Shown piece after piece: positions 19,730-27,884 of a stretch of DNA of 64,000 nt (the stretch's first letter is position 1; each line of letters opens with the position of its first letter). Both the position numbers and the translations under genes were made by a program. This DNA comes from Rouxiella aceris (GTDB lineage Bacteria; Pseudomonadota; Gammaproteobacteria; Enterobacterales; Enterobacteriaceae): NCBI RefSeq assembly GCF_012933545.1, contig NZ_JAADJU010000004.1:372001-436000 (forward strand), in the 5' to 3' direction. The notes under the pieces are model-generated. The model searched no databases and was not told the origin of the DNA. It was given only the letters and a program-made list of their open reading frames with translations.

Positions 19730-20350
19730 ATGATTACGTCTACACGCCTTGCCGGCCTGCTGCTGTCTTCGCTGCTGATGACCAGCGGTGCTTTTGCCGC
19801 CGATAGCGGCCACGCTATCAAACCGACGCGGGGCACCATTGATTCTGTTACCGCCACCTCCCTCTCCTTGACCACGCGCCAGGGTGAAAAACTGGATGTT
19901 AAGCTCACCGATCAAACCAAAGTTACCCAGGTGACAGAAGGTAAAATGTCTGATATCCAGCCCGACAGTTTTATTGGCACCGCCGCTGTTCCGCAGGCAA
20001 ATGGCACGCTGAAAGCGCTGGAGGTGCACGTATTTGCTCCCAGTATGCGCGGCAGTGGTGAAGGTTTTAATCCATTTGAGTCTGCGGATGGCAAAATCAA
20101 CACCATGACCAACGGCACTGTCGGCAAACTGGTAAACAGCAATGGTCGTACGCTGACGGTTAAATATCAAAACGGTGAAAAAACCGTTGTAGTGCCGGAT
20201 GATGTCCCCGTCGTCCTGCTGGCACCAGGCGATCGCAGCCTGCTGAAACCCGGTGCGCATGTGGTGCTATTCCCGATGAAAGATGCCCAGGGAGCATTGG
20301 TCGCCAGCCATATCTCGGCCGGGAAAGACGGTGTTGTTCCGCCAATGTAA
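19730..20350 (+). CDS. Secreted DUF5666-like protein
   Basis: 206 aa with a Sec signal peptide (TRLAGLLLSSLLMTSGAFA-AD). The mature part has two similar beta-rich repeats: RGTIDSVTATSLSLTTRQGEKLDVKLTDQT and NGTVGKLVNSNGRTLTVKYQNGEK, each followed by a VxxxDxxxxLxPGxxV-type segment. This OB-like small-barrel pattern matches DUF5666 proteins. Start: ATG 19730 has GGAGC 6 nt upstream. It lies 24 bp before the cytochrome gene, so it probably serves the same exported redox system, perhaps as a periplasmic accessory; no activity is known to me. Confidence 0.8.
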   Translation: MITSTRLAGLLLSSLLMTSGAFAADSGHAIKPTRGTIDSVTATSLSLTTRQGEKLDVKLTDQTKVTQVTEGKMSDIQPDSFIGTAAVPQANGTLKALEVHVFAPSMRGSGEGFNPFESADGKINTMTNGTVGKLVNSNGRTLTVKYQNGEKTVVVPDDVPVVLLAPGDRSLLKPGAHVVLFPMKDAQGALVASHISAGKDGVVPPM

Positions 20351-20374
20351 TCGGTTTGCTGCAGGGAAACACCT

Positions 20375-21001
20375 ATGCGTAAAACAAAGATTCACCCCTG
20401 GCCAGTGAGGCTATGTCACTGGATCAATCTGCCGGTGATGATTGGCATGGTGATGAGCGGTTGGGGGATCTATAACGCCGATCCTCTGTTCGCTTTTACT
20501 TTCCCGCAGAGCGCTACCTTGGGTGGATGGCTGGGTGGCAATATTGCCTGGCATCTGGCGATAATGTGGCTGCTGGCAGCCAATGGGCTGTTTTATCTGC
20601 TCTGGGGTCTGCTTAGCGGCCATTTTTCCCGCCGTTTGTTACCTGTCACCCCGACCTCGGTCTGGCAAGATCTGCGCCGGGCGCTGCGTTTTGCTTTGCC
20701 TCATTCGGCTGGCCACTACAATGCGGTGCAGAAAGTGATGTACCTGGCGGTGCTATTGCTCGGGATATTACTGGTAGTGTCGGGTTTATCGATTTGGAAA
20801 CCGGTGCAATTAAGTGGACTGGTGGCGTTGCTGGGCGGCTTCACCCTTGCCCGTTATGTCCACTTCTTTGCCATGAGCGGCATTGTGCTTTTTGTGGTGA
20901 TCCACCTGATTATGGTGCTGCTGGTGCCTAAAACGCTGCCGGCAATGATCACCGGTGGCAACGCCGGGGTAATCAAGAAACAGGAGCAGGTCGATGAGTG
21001 A
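20375..21001 (+). CDS. Cytochrome b561-type membrane subunit
   Basis: 208 aa, four membrane helices: LCHWINLPVMIGMVMSGWGIY, IAWHLAIMWLLAANGLFYLLWG, VMYLAVLLLGILLVVSGLSIW, YVHFFAMSGIVLFVVIHLIMVLL. His residues in helices 1 (WPVRLCHW), 2 (AWHLAI) and 4 (VHFF, IHLI) are placed to bind b hemes, as in the Ni-Fe hydrogenase/thiosulfate reductase cytochrome b family. It overlaps the next gene, a molybdoenzyme, by 8 bp and probably exchanges electrons between that enzyme and the quinone pool. Confidence 0.88.
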   Translation: MRKTKIHPWPVRLCHWINLPVMIGMVMSGWGIYNADPLFAFTFPQSATLGGWLGGNIAWHLAIMWLLAANGLFYLLWGLLSGHFSRRLLPVTPTSVWQDLRRALRFALPHSAGHYNAVQKVMYLAVLLLGILLVVSGLSIWKPVQLSGLVALLGGFTLARYVHFFAMSGIVLFVVIHLIMVLLVPKTLPAMITGGNAGVIKKQEQVDE

Positions 21002-21758
21002 CCTACCACCGCGGCCCAAAATCATTTTGCAAGCAGACCAGCGCAAACAGCTGGCGAATATTCAGCGTCGGTTGCTGCTTAAATCAGGACTGACGCTGGG
21101 TGCTATTTCGATGCTCACCGGCTGCAATATGCAAGATGGTGATGAGGTAGATAAAGTCTTGTGGGCGATGTCTCGTTGGAACGATCGGGTACAAAGCTGG
21201 TTGTTCAGTGGACAGAAGCTGGCGCAGACTTATTCCGCAGATCAAATTACGCAACCATTCCGTTTTAACGCCTATTATCCCGAATATAATGTGCCGGAGA
21301 TAGATATCCCTAACTATCGCCTTGAGGTGTCGGGAAAAGTCGAGAAAAAAGCCCCCTGGACTCTGGAGCAGTTGCGGCGTTTACCGCAAAGCAGCCAGAT
21401 CACCCGGCTAATCTGCATTGAAGGCTGGAGCGCTATCGGCCAGTGGCAGGGCGTACCGCTAAAAGTCTTCCTGCAACAGGTGGGGGCCGACCTTAATGCC
21501 AAATATGTGGGATTCAAATGTGACGACCGCTACTATTCTAGCATCGATATGGCCACGGCACTCCATCCGCAAACTATTCTGGCCCTCGATTTTGGCGGCA
21601 AACCTTTGCCTCCCGACTTTGGCTATCCGCTGCGGCTAAGAATGCCAACTAAACTTGGCTTTAAAAATGCCAAACATATTGCGGCCATTTTTGTAACGGA
21701 TAATAATCCGGGCGGCTATTGGGAAGATCAGGGCTACAACTGGTTTAGCGGTATCTAA
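20994..21758 (+). CDS. Sulfite-oxidase-fold molybdopterin-dependent oxidoreductase
   Basis: 254 aa. The N-terminal RRLLLKSGLTLGAISMLTGC combines a twin-arginine with a lipobox (LTGC), suggesting a Tat-exported protein, perhaps lipid-anchored in the periplasm. The body has the oxidoreductase molybdopterin-binding domain: RLICIEGWSAIGQWQGVPL contains the predicted Cys ligand to molybdenum, and LRMPTKLGFKNAKHI and GYWEDQGYNWFSGI are typical of MsrP (YedY)-like proteins. It differs from msrPQ in having a b561-type partner rather than MsrQ. GGAGCAGGTCG precedes the ATG. Substrate unknown. Confidence 0.87.
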   Translation: MSDLPPRPKIILQADQRKQLANIQRRLLLKSGLTLGAISMLTGCNMQDGDEVDKVLWAMSRWNDRVQSWLFSGQKLAQTYSADQITQPFRFNAYYPEYNVPEIDIPNYRLEVSGKVEKKAPWTLEQLRRLPQSSQITRLICIEGWSAIGQWQGVPLKVFLQQVGADLNAKYVGFKCDDRYYSSIDMATALHPQTILALDFGGKPLPPDFGYPLRLRMPTKLGFKNAKHIAAIFVTDNNPGGYWEDQGYNWFSGI

Positions 21759-21790
21759 TGACCGGAGACGGGATAACGGGGTATTGCCCA

Positions 21791-21818
21791 TAAAAAAACC
21801 GCCCCGAAAGGCGGTTTA
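21791..21818 (-). terminator. Terminator of ompX
   Basis: Minus strand: AAACCGCC TTTCGG GGCGGTTT followed by TTTTTA. It ends 43 bp after the ompX stop codon. On the plus strand it lies 33 bp past the molybdoenzyme stop and could also slow that transcript, although only a short U-tract follows. Confidence 0.9.
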
Positions 21819-21860
21819 TGCGAATCATTGCTGCCCCGACAGGCAGCCATGGTTCGATAA

Positions 21861-22391
21861 TTAGAAGCGGTAACCCACGCCAGCAATCCAGGTGCCAACA
21901 TCAACACTGCGGATACGGCTTTGTTCGTAAGATACGTCCAGAGCAACGTTTTGCATTGGGTTGAACTGCAGACCGGCACCGTAAGAGAAACCGACATCGC
22001 TGGTGTCAGATTTCTGACGCAGTTCGGTAGACTGTGCATTCTGGTTTTCAGCAAATTTGCCGTAACCGATACCGACTACACCGTAGATGCTAGCCCAGTC
22101 GTTCAGACGGTAAGCTGGACCTGCAGTGATGCCGTAGTACTGAGCTTTATCATAAGAGTTGCTGCTCAGAGAGTGATCTTTTTCAATATAAGTAAAAGAT
22201 CCGATAACACCAAGTGGGTTGCTATCTTGCTCGAAGCGATATTTCAAGTTGAAACCTTCGGCTTTGTTAGCGACGCCCTGCATATCGCCCTGAGCATAAC
22301 CAGCTGTCACAGTGCTGGTATCAGCGAATGCACTTGAAGTACCTAAAGCTACTACGCAAGCTAATGCGGAAAGACATGCAATTTTCTTCAT
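21861..22391 (-). CDS. ompX: Outer membrane protein OmpX
   Basis: Eight-stranded beta-barrel of the Ail/Lom family, 176 aa (E. coli 171). Signal peptide MKKIACLSALACVVALGTSSAFA, mature start DTSTVTAGYAQGD. Alternating aromatic strands are visible (FNLKYRFEQ, GVIGSFTYIEK, YYGITAGPAYRLN, IYGVVGIGYGKF, FSYGAGLQFNP, ALDVSYEQSRIR, TWIAGVGYRF) and the chain ends in Phe. The start at 22391 has GGTGG in AACCACCTC on the opposite strand; the in-frame codon at 22415 would break the signal peptide. It flanks rhtA divergently, as in E. coli. Confidence 0.96.
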   Translation of the reverse strand: MKKIACLSALACVVALGTSSAFADTSTVTAGYAQGDMQGVANKAEGFNLKYRFEQDSNPLGVIGSFTYIEKDHSLSSNSYDKAQYYGITAGPAYRLNDWASIYGVVGIGYGKFAENQNAQSTELRQKSDTSDVGFSYGAGLQFNPMQNVALDVSYEQSRIRSVDVGTWIAGVGYRF

Positions 22392-22825
22392 AACCACCTC
22401 AAAAAAGGGAACCAAAAATAACCTTCACCATCAAAATATAACAAAAAGCAGTGTGAAACTCTGCCTCATATAAGATGTCCAAAGCATCATAAGGTGTAAC
22501 ATAAAGTTTCCAACTCGTTATATCCCCTTCAATTCATTCTGTTTTTTGCCTGTAATAATATAAGGTAAACTTATTGAACTTTTTGGCATTAGCAGAAAAA
22601 TCCTAATTTTTTGTGCAAATAACCAGCAATTTTTTGGGTGATTTTCTGATTAGCTCATTGAAGAGAAAGTTTTTTTTCCACTCAGCTCACACAAATGCAT
22701 CATAGATCTCCGGTTGCCAGTACACTATCAGGGCTGCCAAAGTCGACCTCCCCATTGCGGGCAAAAACCTTAGCGGACAAGAAATACAAGCTCGCCAACG
22801 TCAGCGAAGCGGAAACCTCTACTCT
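22392..22825. other. ompX-rhtA divergent regulatory region
   Basis: 434 bp, strongly AT-rich over 22420-22680. ompX has a long leader in E. coli that is bound by regulators and small RNAs; the same space is available here. I cannot place boxes with confidence. No coding sequence. Confidence 0.4.
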
Positions 22826-23788
22826 ATGGATCCATCGTCAGTGAAAAATAATCCGTCAGAAAATCAGCCTGCTAAAACGTCAATCCCGCCTTTGATGCCC
22901 GTTGTCGCCAAAGCACCCAATCCTCTGTTTGCGGTGGCGATGATCCTGATCGCCATGCTCTCTTTACAGGGAGGGGCCGCTTTGGCGAAAACCTTGTTCC
23001 CATTGGTGGGTGCACAGGGGGTAACCGCATTGCGCCTGGGAATAGGTTCGTTGATTTTGCTTGGCTATTTCCGCCCCTGGCGCCTGAGCATGCGCGGCGG
23101 CAACCTGCGTGCATTGTTCATTTATGGTCTGGCGCTCGGTTGTATGAATTACACCTTTTATCTGGCAATACGTACGGTGCCGCTGGGGGTTGCCGTAGCG
23201 CTGGAATTTACCGGGCCGCTAACCGTCGCCATGTTCTCTTCGCGACGTGCGGTAGATTTTATCTGGGTATTACTGGCGGTATTGGGCCTGTGGTTCCTGC
23301 TGCCGATTGGGCATAGCGTCTCGACCATCGACCCTATGGGGGCGTGCTTTGCGCTGATAGCGGGTGCTTGCTGGGCGGTATATATTCTGGCAGGCCAACG
23401 GGCGGGAAGCAGTTACGGGCCAGGCACGGCGGCGCTGGGATCGGTGATTGGGGCATTGATATTTTGCCCGCTGGGCATTATGCAGGCACAAAGCGGGCTG
23501 TTCAGCCTGGATATCCTGCCTATTGGGCTGGCCATTGCCTTGCTGAGTACCGCGTTACCCTACTCCCTGGAGATGATGGCATTGACGCGCTTACCCGCCA
23601 AAACCTTTGGTACCTTAATGAGTATGGAACCGGCAATGGCGGCTCTTTCAGGGATACTGTTCCTTGGTGAGCTGCTGACCCCATTGCAATGGCTGGCGCT
23701 GGCGGCAATTATTGCCGCATCGGCCGGATCCACCATGACGCTGCAAAAACGGGACAAAATCCGCGACCTCAAAGTCGATCCGCAATAA
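22826..23788 (+). CDS. rhtA: Threonine/homoserine exporter RhtA
   Basis: EamA-family inner-membrane exporter with ten helices in two EamA repeats (about residues 35-160 and 165-310). The stretches LQGGAALAKTLFPLVGAQGVTALRLGIG, VPLGVAVALEFTGPL, FSSRRAVDF, AVYILAGQRAG and LSTALPYSLEMMALTRLP are close to E. coli RhtA. The ORF gives 320 aa; an ATG at 22895 would give 297 aa and aligns with the E. coli start (295), so the first 23 residues may be untranslated. It is divergent from ompX. Confidence 0.93.
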   Translation: MDPSSVKNNPSENQPAKTSIPPLMPVVAKAPNPLFAVAMILIAMLSLQGGAALAKTLFPLVGAQGVTALRLGIGSLILLGYFRPWRLSMRGGNLRALFIYGLALGCMNYTFYLAIRTVPLGVAVALEFTGPLTVAMFSSRRAVDFIWVLLAVLGLWFLLPIGHSVSTIDPMGACFALIAGACWAVYILAGQRAGSSYGPGTAALGSVIGALIFCPLGIMQAQSGLFSLDILPIGLAIALLSTALPYSLEMMALTRLPAKTFGTLMSMEPAMAALSGILFLGELLTPLQWLALAAIIAASAGSTMTLQKRDKIRDLKVDPQ

Positions 23789-24429
23789 TTCCATGCTGCA
23801 GTTGCCTGGCAACAGGCAACTTCGCCTTGCGGCCCCGCAGGCCACCACCCCGCACCTGATCATTCCGCCCGACCCAGTGAGTGCTGACTAACAACGCAGC
23901 CCATATGGGCGCAGCCTGCGCCAGCGAAGGTTATTGCCTGAGGCGATCATTTTGCCTGGTTTTTTAATTTATCCTGTTAATAAATCAAGATTGTTTATTA
24001 CCCTCTGACATCTGCGCTAATAAAGCTTCTTTTCACAAATAGCCCTGTACTTATAAAATTGCCGTTATGCAGAATTATCTTAAAGATAACTCAGGCTCCC
24101 CTACCCAAACGGAAATAATAATCAAAAGCATTACTACCCGAAATAATCAAACCTTAGCGCCATGAAAAAAATAAATATTTTCAATGATTTAAATATATAT
24201 ATCATAGCGTAAATTGATATTCAGAAAGCGAACGTTCAACCTTAATCCAGCCATCTGAAAATAACTGATTAACTTATATATCAGCAGTAAAGCCTCTATT
24301 TATCAGCCGCTATGGGTCTATTTACTGCTGCCTATATCATTGATAGGTGATGTTTTCCAATGCGATGTTGAAAGCTTGCTATACTTATTCCCGTAACCCA
24401 AAAATGACAACTCACTGAAGAGGATATTA
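23789..24429. other. rhtA-dps intergenic region
   Basis: 641 bp. It opens with a hairpin (GTTGCCT-GGCAAC-AGGCAAC, 23801-23820) and a GC-rich patch that may end rhtA transcription, then becomes AT-rich from 23960 on. The dps promoter lies at its right end. No gene seen in any frame; the length is greater than needed for a promoter. Confidence 0.45.
24378..24390 (+). promoter_or_regulatory. Candidate sigma-S -10 element of dps
   Basis: GCTATACTTATT matches the extended sigma-S -10 pattern (CTATACT) and resembles the -10 of E. coli dps. It is 43 bp upstream of the dps start. No good -35 is present at 17 bp, which suits sigma-S or an OxyR-assisted promoter. Confidence 0.6.
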
Positions 24430-24432
24430 ATG

Positions 24433-24936
24433 ATGAGTACCGCTAAACTGGTGAAAACAAAATCTTCAGACCTGCTCTACACACGTAATGATGTTGATGA
24501 AAGCACCAAACTTGAAACCATCAAGATACTTAACAAGTTAGTCACTGAATTCATCGACCTGTCGCTGATCACCAAGCAAGCCCATTGGAACATGCGTGGT
24601 GCCAACTTTATTGGCGTGCATGAAATGCTCGACGGCTTTCGCACCGCCATCACCGATCATCAGGACACCATAGCAGAACGTGTTGTGCAGTTGGGCGGTG
24701 TCGCCCTGGGTACCGTGCAGGTGGTCAATGATAAAACGCCGCTTAAAAGTTACCCTACCAATATTCATACCGTTCAGGAGCACCTTAAAGCGCTGGCCGA
24801 ACGTTATGCGGTGGTCGCCAACGATACCCGCAAAGCGATAACCCAGGTTGAGGACGAAGACACAGCCGATATCTTTACCGCAGCCTCTCGTGACCTCGAT
24901 AAGTTCCTGTGGTTTATCGAATCCAACATTGAGTAA
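24433..24936 (+). CDS. dps: DNA-binding ferritin-like protein Dps
   Basis: Dodecameric starvation protein that stores iron using hydrogen peroxide and compacts DNA. 167 aa, identical in length to E. coli Dps, with near-identical core. The lysine-rich N-terminus ([11 protein letters not shown]) binds DNA. Ferroxidase ligands are in KQAHWNMRG and [17 protein letters not shown]; the C-terminus is [16 protein letters not shown]. The start at 24433 gives the known N-terminus; an ATG lies one codon upstream, behind AGAGGA. Confidence 0.97.
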   Translation: MSTAKLVKTKSSDLLYTRNDVDESTKLETIKILNKLVTEFIDLSLITKQAHWNMRGANFIGVHEMLDGFRTAITDHQDTIAERVVQLGGVALGTVQVVNDKTPLKSYPTNIHTVQEHLKALAERYAVVANDTRKAITQVEDEDTADIFTAASRDLDKFLWFIESNIE

Positions 24937-24984
24937 CGACCAAAATCTGTACTGCTCCACAATAAATGTTGGCAACAATCAAGA

Positions 24985-25017
24985 TAATGGAGAGCTTCGG
25001 CTCTCCGTTTTTTTTTA
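24985..25017 (+). terminator. Terminator of dps
   Basis: GGAGAGC-TTCG-GCTCTCC stem with a stable UUCG tetraloop followed by GTTTTTTTTT. It begins about 50 bp after the dps stop. Confidence 0.95.
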
Positions 25018-25318
25018 ATAAAGCTGGCTAAATTCCGCCATACCGCGTAAAACGTCGCGACTGTAGGCCATAATCATCCTGCCGGACATGTTCTACCCCC
25101 GGTTTGTGCAATGATTGGCTGGATCTTTGTTGCACCATAAAAGCGCCAACACTCCCTCTTGCAGTAGCAATCCTGACTTTCCCATCGTCTGATCGCTCCA
25201 CAAACAAGCACGAAACCATCAACGCAAGATAAAAAATTAGCATAAATGCGCACTTTTTGTATTACAATGTTAACAAGTACGCCTATTTATCAGCAAAATT
25301 GGTCATAGTTTATGCTAT

Positions 25319-25364
25319 GCACCATAATGAGACTCTATCGGGTTGCGTGGCACCATATTGGTGC
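25319..25364 (+). promoter_or_regulatory. NtrC-binding sites upstream of glnHPQ
   Basis: GCACCATATTGGTGC at 25350-25364 is a perfect dyad fitting the NtrC box (GCAC-N-TGGTGC). A half-matching copy GCACCATAATG begins at 25319, exactly 31 bp upstream, about three helical turns. Both lie some 75-120 bp upstream of the sigma-54 promoter, the usual enhancer distance. Confidence 0.8.
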
Positions 25365-25439
25365 ATGACCAGGCTGCATCGCCCATTTTGTAGAGCAAAA
25401 TGATAGCTAACCCTTTGAATTAAAAGATTCACACAAAAA

Positions 25440-25455
25440 CGGCATAACTTTTGCT
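25440..25455 (+). promoter_or_regulatory. Sigma-54 promoter of glnHPQ
   Basis: CGGCATAACTTTTGCT keeps the GG and GC doublets of the sigma-54 consensus TGGCACG-N4-TTGCW at the exact required spacing. Transcription would start near 25466, leaving a 50-nt leader before glnH. With the NtrC box it indicates nitrogen-limitation control, known for glnHp2 of E. coli. Confidence 0.8.
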
Positions 25456-25516
25456 TATCACCCTGCGTAACGATAAAGGGTATGTTTTCCCATAAAATAT
25501 AAAGGAAATTGCACTT

Positions 25517-26260
25517 ATGAAGTCGATGTTAAAAGTTTCCCTGGCCGCTCTGACGCTGGCCTTTGCAGTTAGCTCTCACGCAGCAGAAGAAAAACTTATC
25601 GTGGCAACCGACACGGCTTTTGTCCCTTTTGAATTTAAACAAGGTGACAAATACGTCGGTTTTGATATCGATCTGTGGGCAGCACTGGCAAAAGAAATGA
25701 AGGTTTCTTACACCCTGAAACCTATGGACTTTGATGGGATTATTCCTGCTCTGCAGACTAAAAACATCGACCTGGCTCTGGCCGGTATCACCATCACCCC
25801 ACAGCGCGCCCAGGCCGTTGATTTCTCTGATGGTTATTACACCAGCGGTCTGATCACCATGGTGAAATCAGACAACAAGGACATCAAGGGCACTCAGGAC
25901 CTGAATGGTAAAGTGGTTGCAGTGAAAAGCGGCACCAGCTCCATTAACTACATCACTGCCAACCTGAAGCCAAAAGACGTTCGCCAGTTCCCGAACATTG
26001 ACAGCGCCTACATGGAGCTGGGCACCGGTCGCGCCGATGCGGTGTTGTTTGATGCGCCAAATATTCAGTACTACATCAAAACTGCCGGTCATGGCAATTT
26101 CAAAACTGTAGGCCCGGCAGTTGCTGGTCAGGACTACGGTGTTGCCTTCCCGAAAGGCAGCCCACTGCGTGATAAAGTTAACGCCGCTCTGAAAACCCTG
26201 CGCGCTAACGGTACTTATGCTGCTATCTATAAAAAATGGTTTGATGCCGAACCTAAATAA
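25517..26260 (+). CDS. glnH: Glutamine-binding periplasmic protein GlnH
   Basis: Solute-binding protein family 3, 247 aa (E. coli 248). Signal peptide [25 protein letters not shown]. The mature protein starts [19 protein letters not shown] and contains the family signature [14 protein letters not shown] and the binding residues in [35 protein letters not shown] precedes the ATG. It delivers glutamine to GlnP/GlnQ. It is separated from glnP by 113 bp with an attenuating hairpin, so GlnH is probably made in excess. Confidence 0.97.
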   Translation: MKSMLKVSLAALTLAFAVSSHAAEEKLIVATDTAFVPFEFKQGDKYVGFDIDLWAALAKEMKVSYTLKPMDFDGIIPALQTKNIDLALAGITITPQRAQAVDFSDGYYTSGLITMVKSDNKDIKGTQDLNGKVVAVKSGTSSINYITANLKPKDVRQFPNIDSAYMELGTGRADAVLFDAPNIQYYIKTAGHGNFKTVGPAVAGQDYGVAFPKGSPLRDKVNAALKTLRANGTYAAIYKKWFDAEPK

Positions 26261-26312
26261 TTGCCGTATTGAGGTATAGCTGCTTTTTGCCATAAAAAGT
26301 TGGCTGTATCGC

Positions 26313-26356
26313 CCGACCCTGCGTGAAATTTTCACCAGGGTCGGCTTGTTTTTATT
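26313..26356 (+). terminator. Attenuator hairpin between glnH and glnP
   Basis: CCGACCCTG...CAGGGTCGG stem with an inner GTGAAAATTTTCAC-like pairing, followed by CTTGTTTTTATT. As glnPQ have no other obvious promoter, partial termination here would set a high GlnH to GlnPQ ratio. Confidence 0.8.
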
Positions 26357-26373
26357 GATCAGGAGATTAATCC

Positions 26374-27033
26374 ATGCAGTTTGACTGGAGCGTTGTTTGG
26401 GCCGCTCTTCCAATTCTTTTCGAAGGCGCCAAGATGACCCTGTGGATTTCTATCCTGGGTTTAGTTGGGGGCGCAATTATCGGCGTCATTGCGGGCTTTG
26501 CGCGCGCGTTTGGCGGAGCTATCAGCCGTAATATTGCCTTGGTATTTATTGAGCTTATTCGTGGTACGCCGATCGTCGTTCAGGTGATGTTTATCTATTT
26601 TGCCTTGCCAATGATGATCAGTGGTCTGCGTATCGATCCGTTTACCGCTGCGGTGGTAACCATTATTATTAACTCCGGTGCCTATATTGCCGAGATCACG
26701 CGCGGTGCCGTGCAGTCTATCAACCGGGGCTTTCGTGAAGCGGGACTGGCATTGGGACTTTCCCGTCGTGCAACCTTGCGTTACATCATAATGCCACTGG
26801 CTTTGCGTCGTATGTTGCCACCTTTGGGTAACCAATGGATTGTCAGTATCAAAGATACTTCGCTGTTTATCGTTATCGGCGTAGCGGAACTCACTCGTCA
26901 GGGTCAGGAAATCATTGCCGGTAACTTCCGTGCCATGGAGATCTGGAGTGCTGTTGCCGTTATCTATCTGATCATCACGCTGGCACTGAGCTTTGCTATG
27001 CGCCGCTTAGAACGCAAACTGAAAATTTTATGA
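26374..27033 (+). CDS. glnP: Glutamine ABC transporter permease GlnP
   Basis: 219 aa (E. coli 219). Inner-membrane permease of the HisMQ family with five hydrophobic segments and the EAA loop [30 protein letters not shown] that contacts GlnQ. The N-terminal segment [23 protein letters not shown] is typical. CAGGAGATTAATCC gives a good ribosome site. It overlaps glnQ by 4 bp (ATGA). Confidence 0.97.
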   Translation: MQFDWSVVWAALPILFEGAKMTLWISILGLVGGAIIGVIAGFARAFGGAISRNIALVFIELIRGTPIVVQVMFIYFALPMMISGLRIDPFTAAVVTIIINSGAYIAEITRGAVQSINRGFREAGLALGLSRRATLRYIIMPLALRRMLPPLGNQWIVSIKDTSLFIVIGVAELTRQGQEIIAGNFRAMEIWSAVAVIYLIITLALSFAMRRLERKLKIL

Positions 27034-27752
27034 TTGAATTTAAAAATGTCTCCAAACACTTTGGGCAAACCCAGGTGCTACACAATATCGACCTGAAAAT
27101 TACCCAGGGCGAAGTCGTGGTCATCATTGGACCTTCAGGTTCAGGAAAATCAACGCTGCTGCGCTGCATCAATAAACTGGAAGAGATCACCGCCGGCGAA
27201 CTGATTGTCGACGGACTGAAAGTCAACGATCCTAAAGTTGACGAACGTCTGATCCGTCAGGAAGCCGGTATGGTATTCCAGCAGTTTCACCTCTTCCCGC
27301 ATATGACTGCCCTGGAAAACGTGGCCTTTGGCCCGATCCGTGTGCGCGGTGCCGGTAAAGAAGAAGCACAGAAACTGGCGAAAGAGCTGCTGGCCAAGGT
27401 CGGTTTGTCAGAGCGAGCGCATCACTATCCATCCGAGCTTTCCGGTGGCCAACAGCAACGTGTGGCTATTGCCCGCGCCCTGGCGGTAAAACCCAAGCTG
27501 ATGCTGTTTGATGAACCTACTTCTGCACTCGACCCGGAACTGCGCCATGAAGTGCTGACCGTGATGAAGGATCTGGCGGAAGAAGGCATGACCATGGTGA
27601 TTGTGACCCACGAAGTCGGCTTTGCCGAGAAAGTGGCATCGCGCCTGATCTTTATTGACAAGGGTCGCGTCGCCGAGGATGGTCCTCCGGCTGAGCTGAT
27701 TGCTCACCCGCCAAGTGACCGGCTGCGCGAGTTCCTGCAACACGTATCATAA
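27030..27752 (+). CDS. glnQ: Glutamine ABC transporter ATPase GlnQ
   Basis: 240 aa, same length as E. coli GlnQ. Walker [10 protein letters not shown] at about residue 34, Q-loop [12 protein letters not shown], signature LSGGQQQR, Walker [15 protein letters not shown] and H-loop VTHEVGF. It energises glutamine import with GlnHP. The stop codon is directly followed by the terminator hairpin that a P2-like phage has used as its attachment site, so the coding sequence and its terminator are intact in the lysogen. Confidence 0.97.
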   Translation: MIEFKNVSKHFGQTQVLHNIDLKITQGEVVVIIGPSGSGKSTLLRCINKLEEITAGELIVDGLKVNDPKVDERLIRQEAGMVFQQFHLFPHMTALENVAFGPIRVRGAGKEEAQKLAKELLAKVGLSERAHHYPSELSGGQQQRVAIARALAVKPKLMLFDEPTSALDPELRHEVLTVMKDLAEEGMTMVIVTHEVGFAEKVASRLIFIDKGRVAEDGPPAELIAHPPSDRLREFLQHVS

Positions 27753-27753
27753 T

Positions 27754-27782
27754 AAAAAGGCCTCGGTTGAGGCCTTTTTATT
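27754..27782. terminator. Bidirectional terminator of glnQ (overlaps attL)
   Basis: AAAAAGGCCTCGGTTGAGGCCTTTTT: stem GGCCTC/GAGGCC, loop GGTT, with A-run on the left and T-run on the right, so it works on both strands. It ends glnHPQ transcription. Confidence 0.93.
27758..27779. other. attL core of the P2-like prophage
   Basis: 22 bp, A-GGCCTCGGTTGAGGCC-TTTTT, identical to 58940-58961. Sequence diverges directly on both sides of the shared block (AATAAAA versus TATAGCT on the left). The two copies bracket a complete P2 gene order of 31.2 kb, with int next to this end, so they are the phage-host junctions. Confidence 0.9.
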
Positions 27783-27865
27783 GGGCTCTACATAAGGGCC
27801 GGTGATTACTTTCAACAACTTAACCAACACTACAAGCAATCAGGAGCAACCTCAAGCACCTGTAG

Positions 27866-27884
27866 TGTGGACAGTATGTGGACG
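27866..27884. promoter_or_regulatory. Integrase arm-type sites, left arm
   Basis: TGTGGACA (27866) and TGTGGACG (27877) are two direct repeats with an 11-bp period just beyond the int stop codon. P2 integrase arm sites are of this TGTGGACA type as I recall. A matching pair is near attR. Confidence 0.75.

Larger units (their letters stand above)
25018..25516. other. glnH upstream region
   Basis: 499 bp before glnH. The right half holds NtrC and sigma-54 sites (listed separately). A 71-codon minus-strand frame at 25028-25243 lacks a Shine-Dalgarno and is not called. Confidence 0.6.

Noticed and set aside
25028-25243. 71-codon minus-strand ORF between dps and glnH with a hydrophobic start, faintly Hok-like
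   Set aside because: No ribosome site, overlaps the regulatory region, and the similarity is only a general small-toxin pattern.
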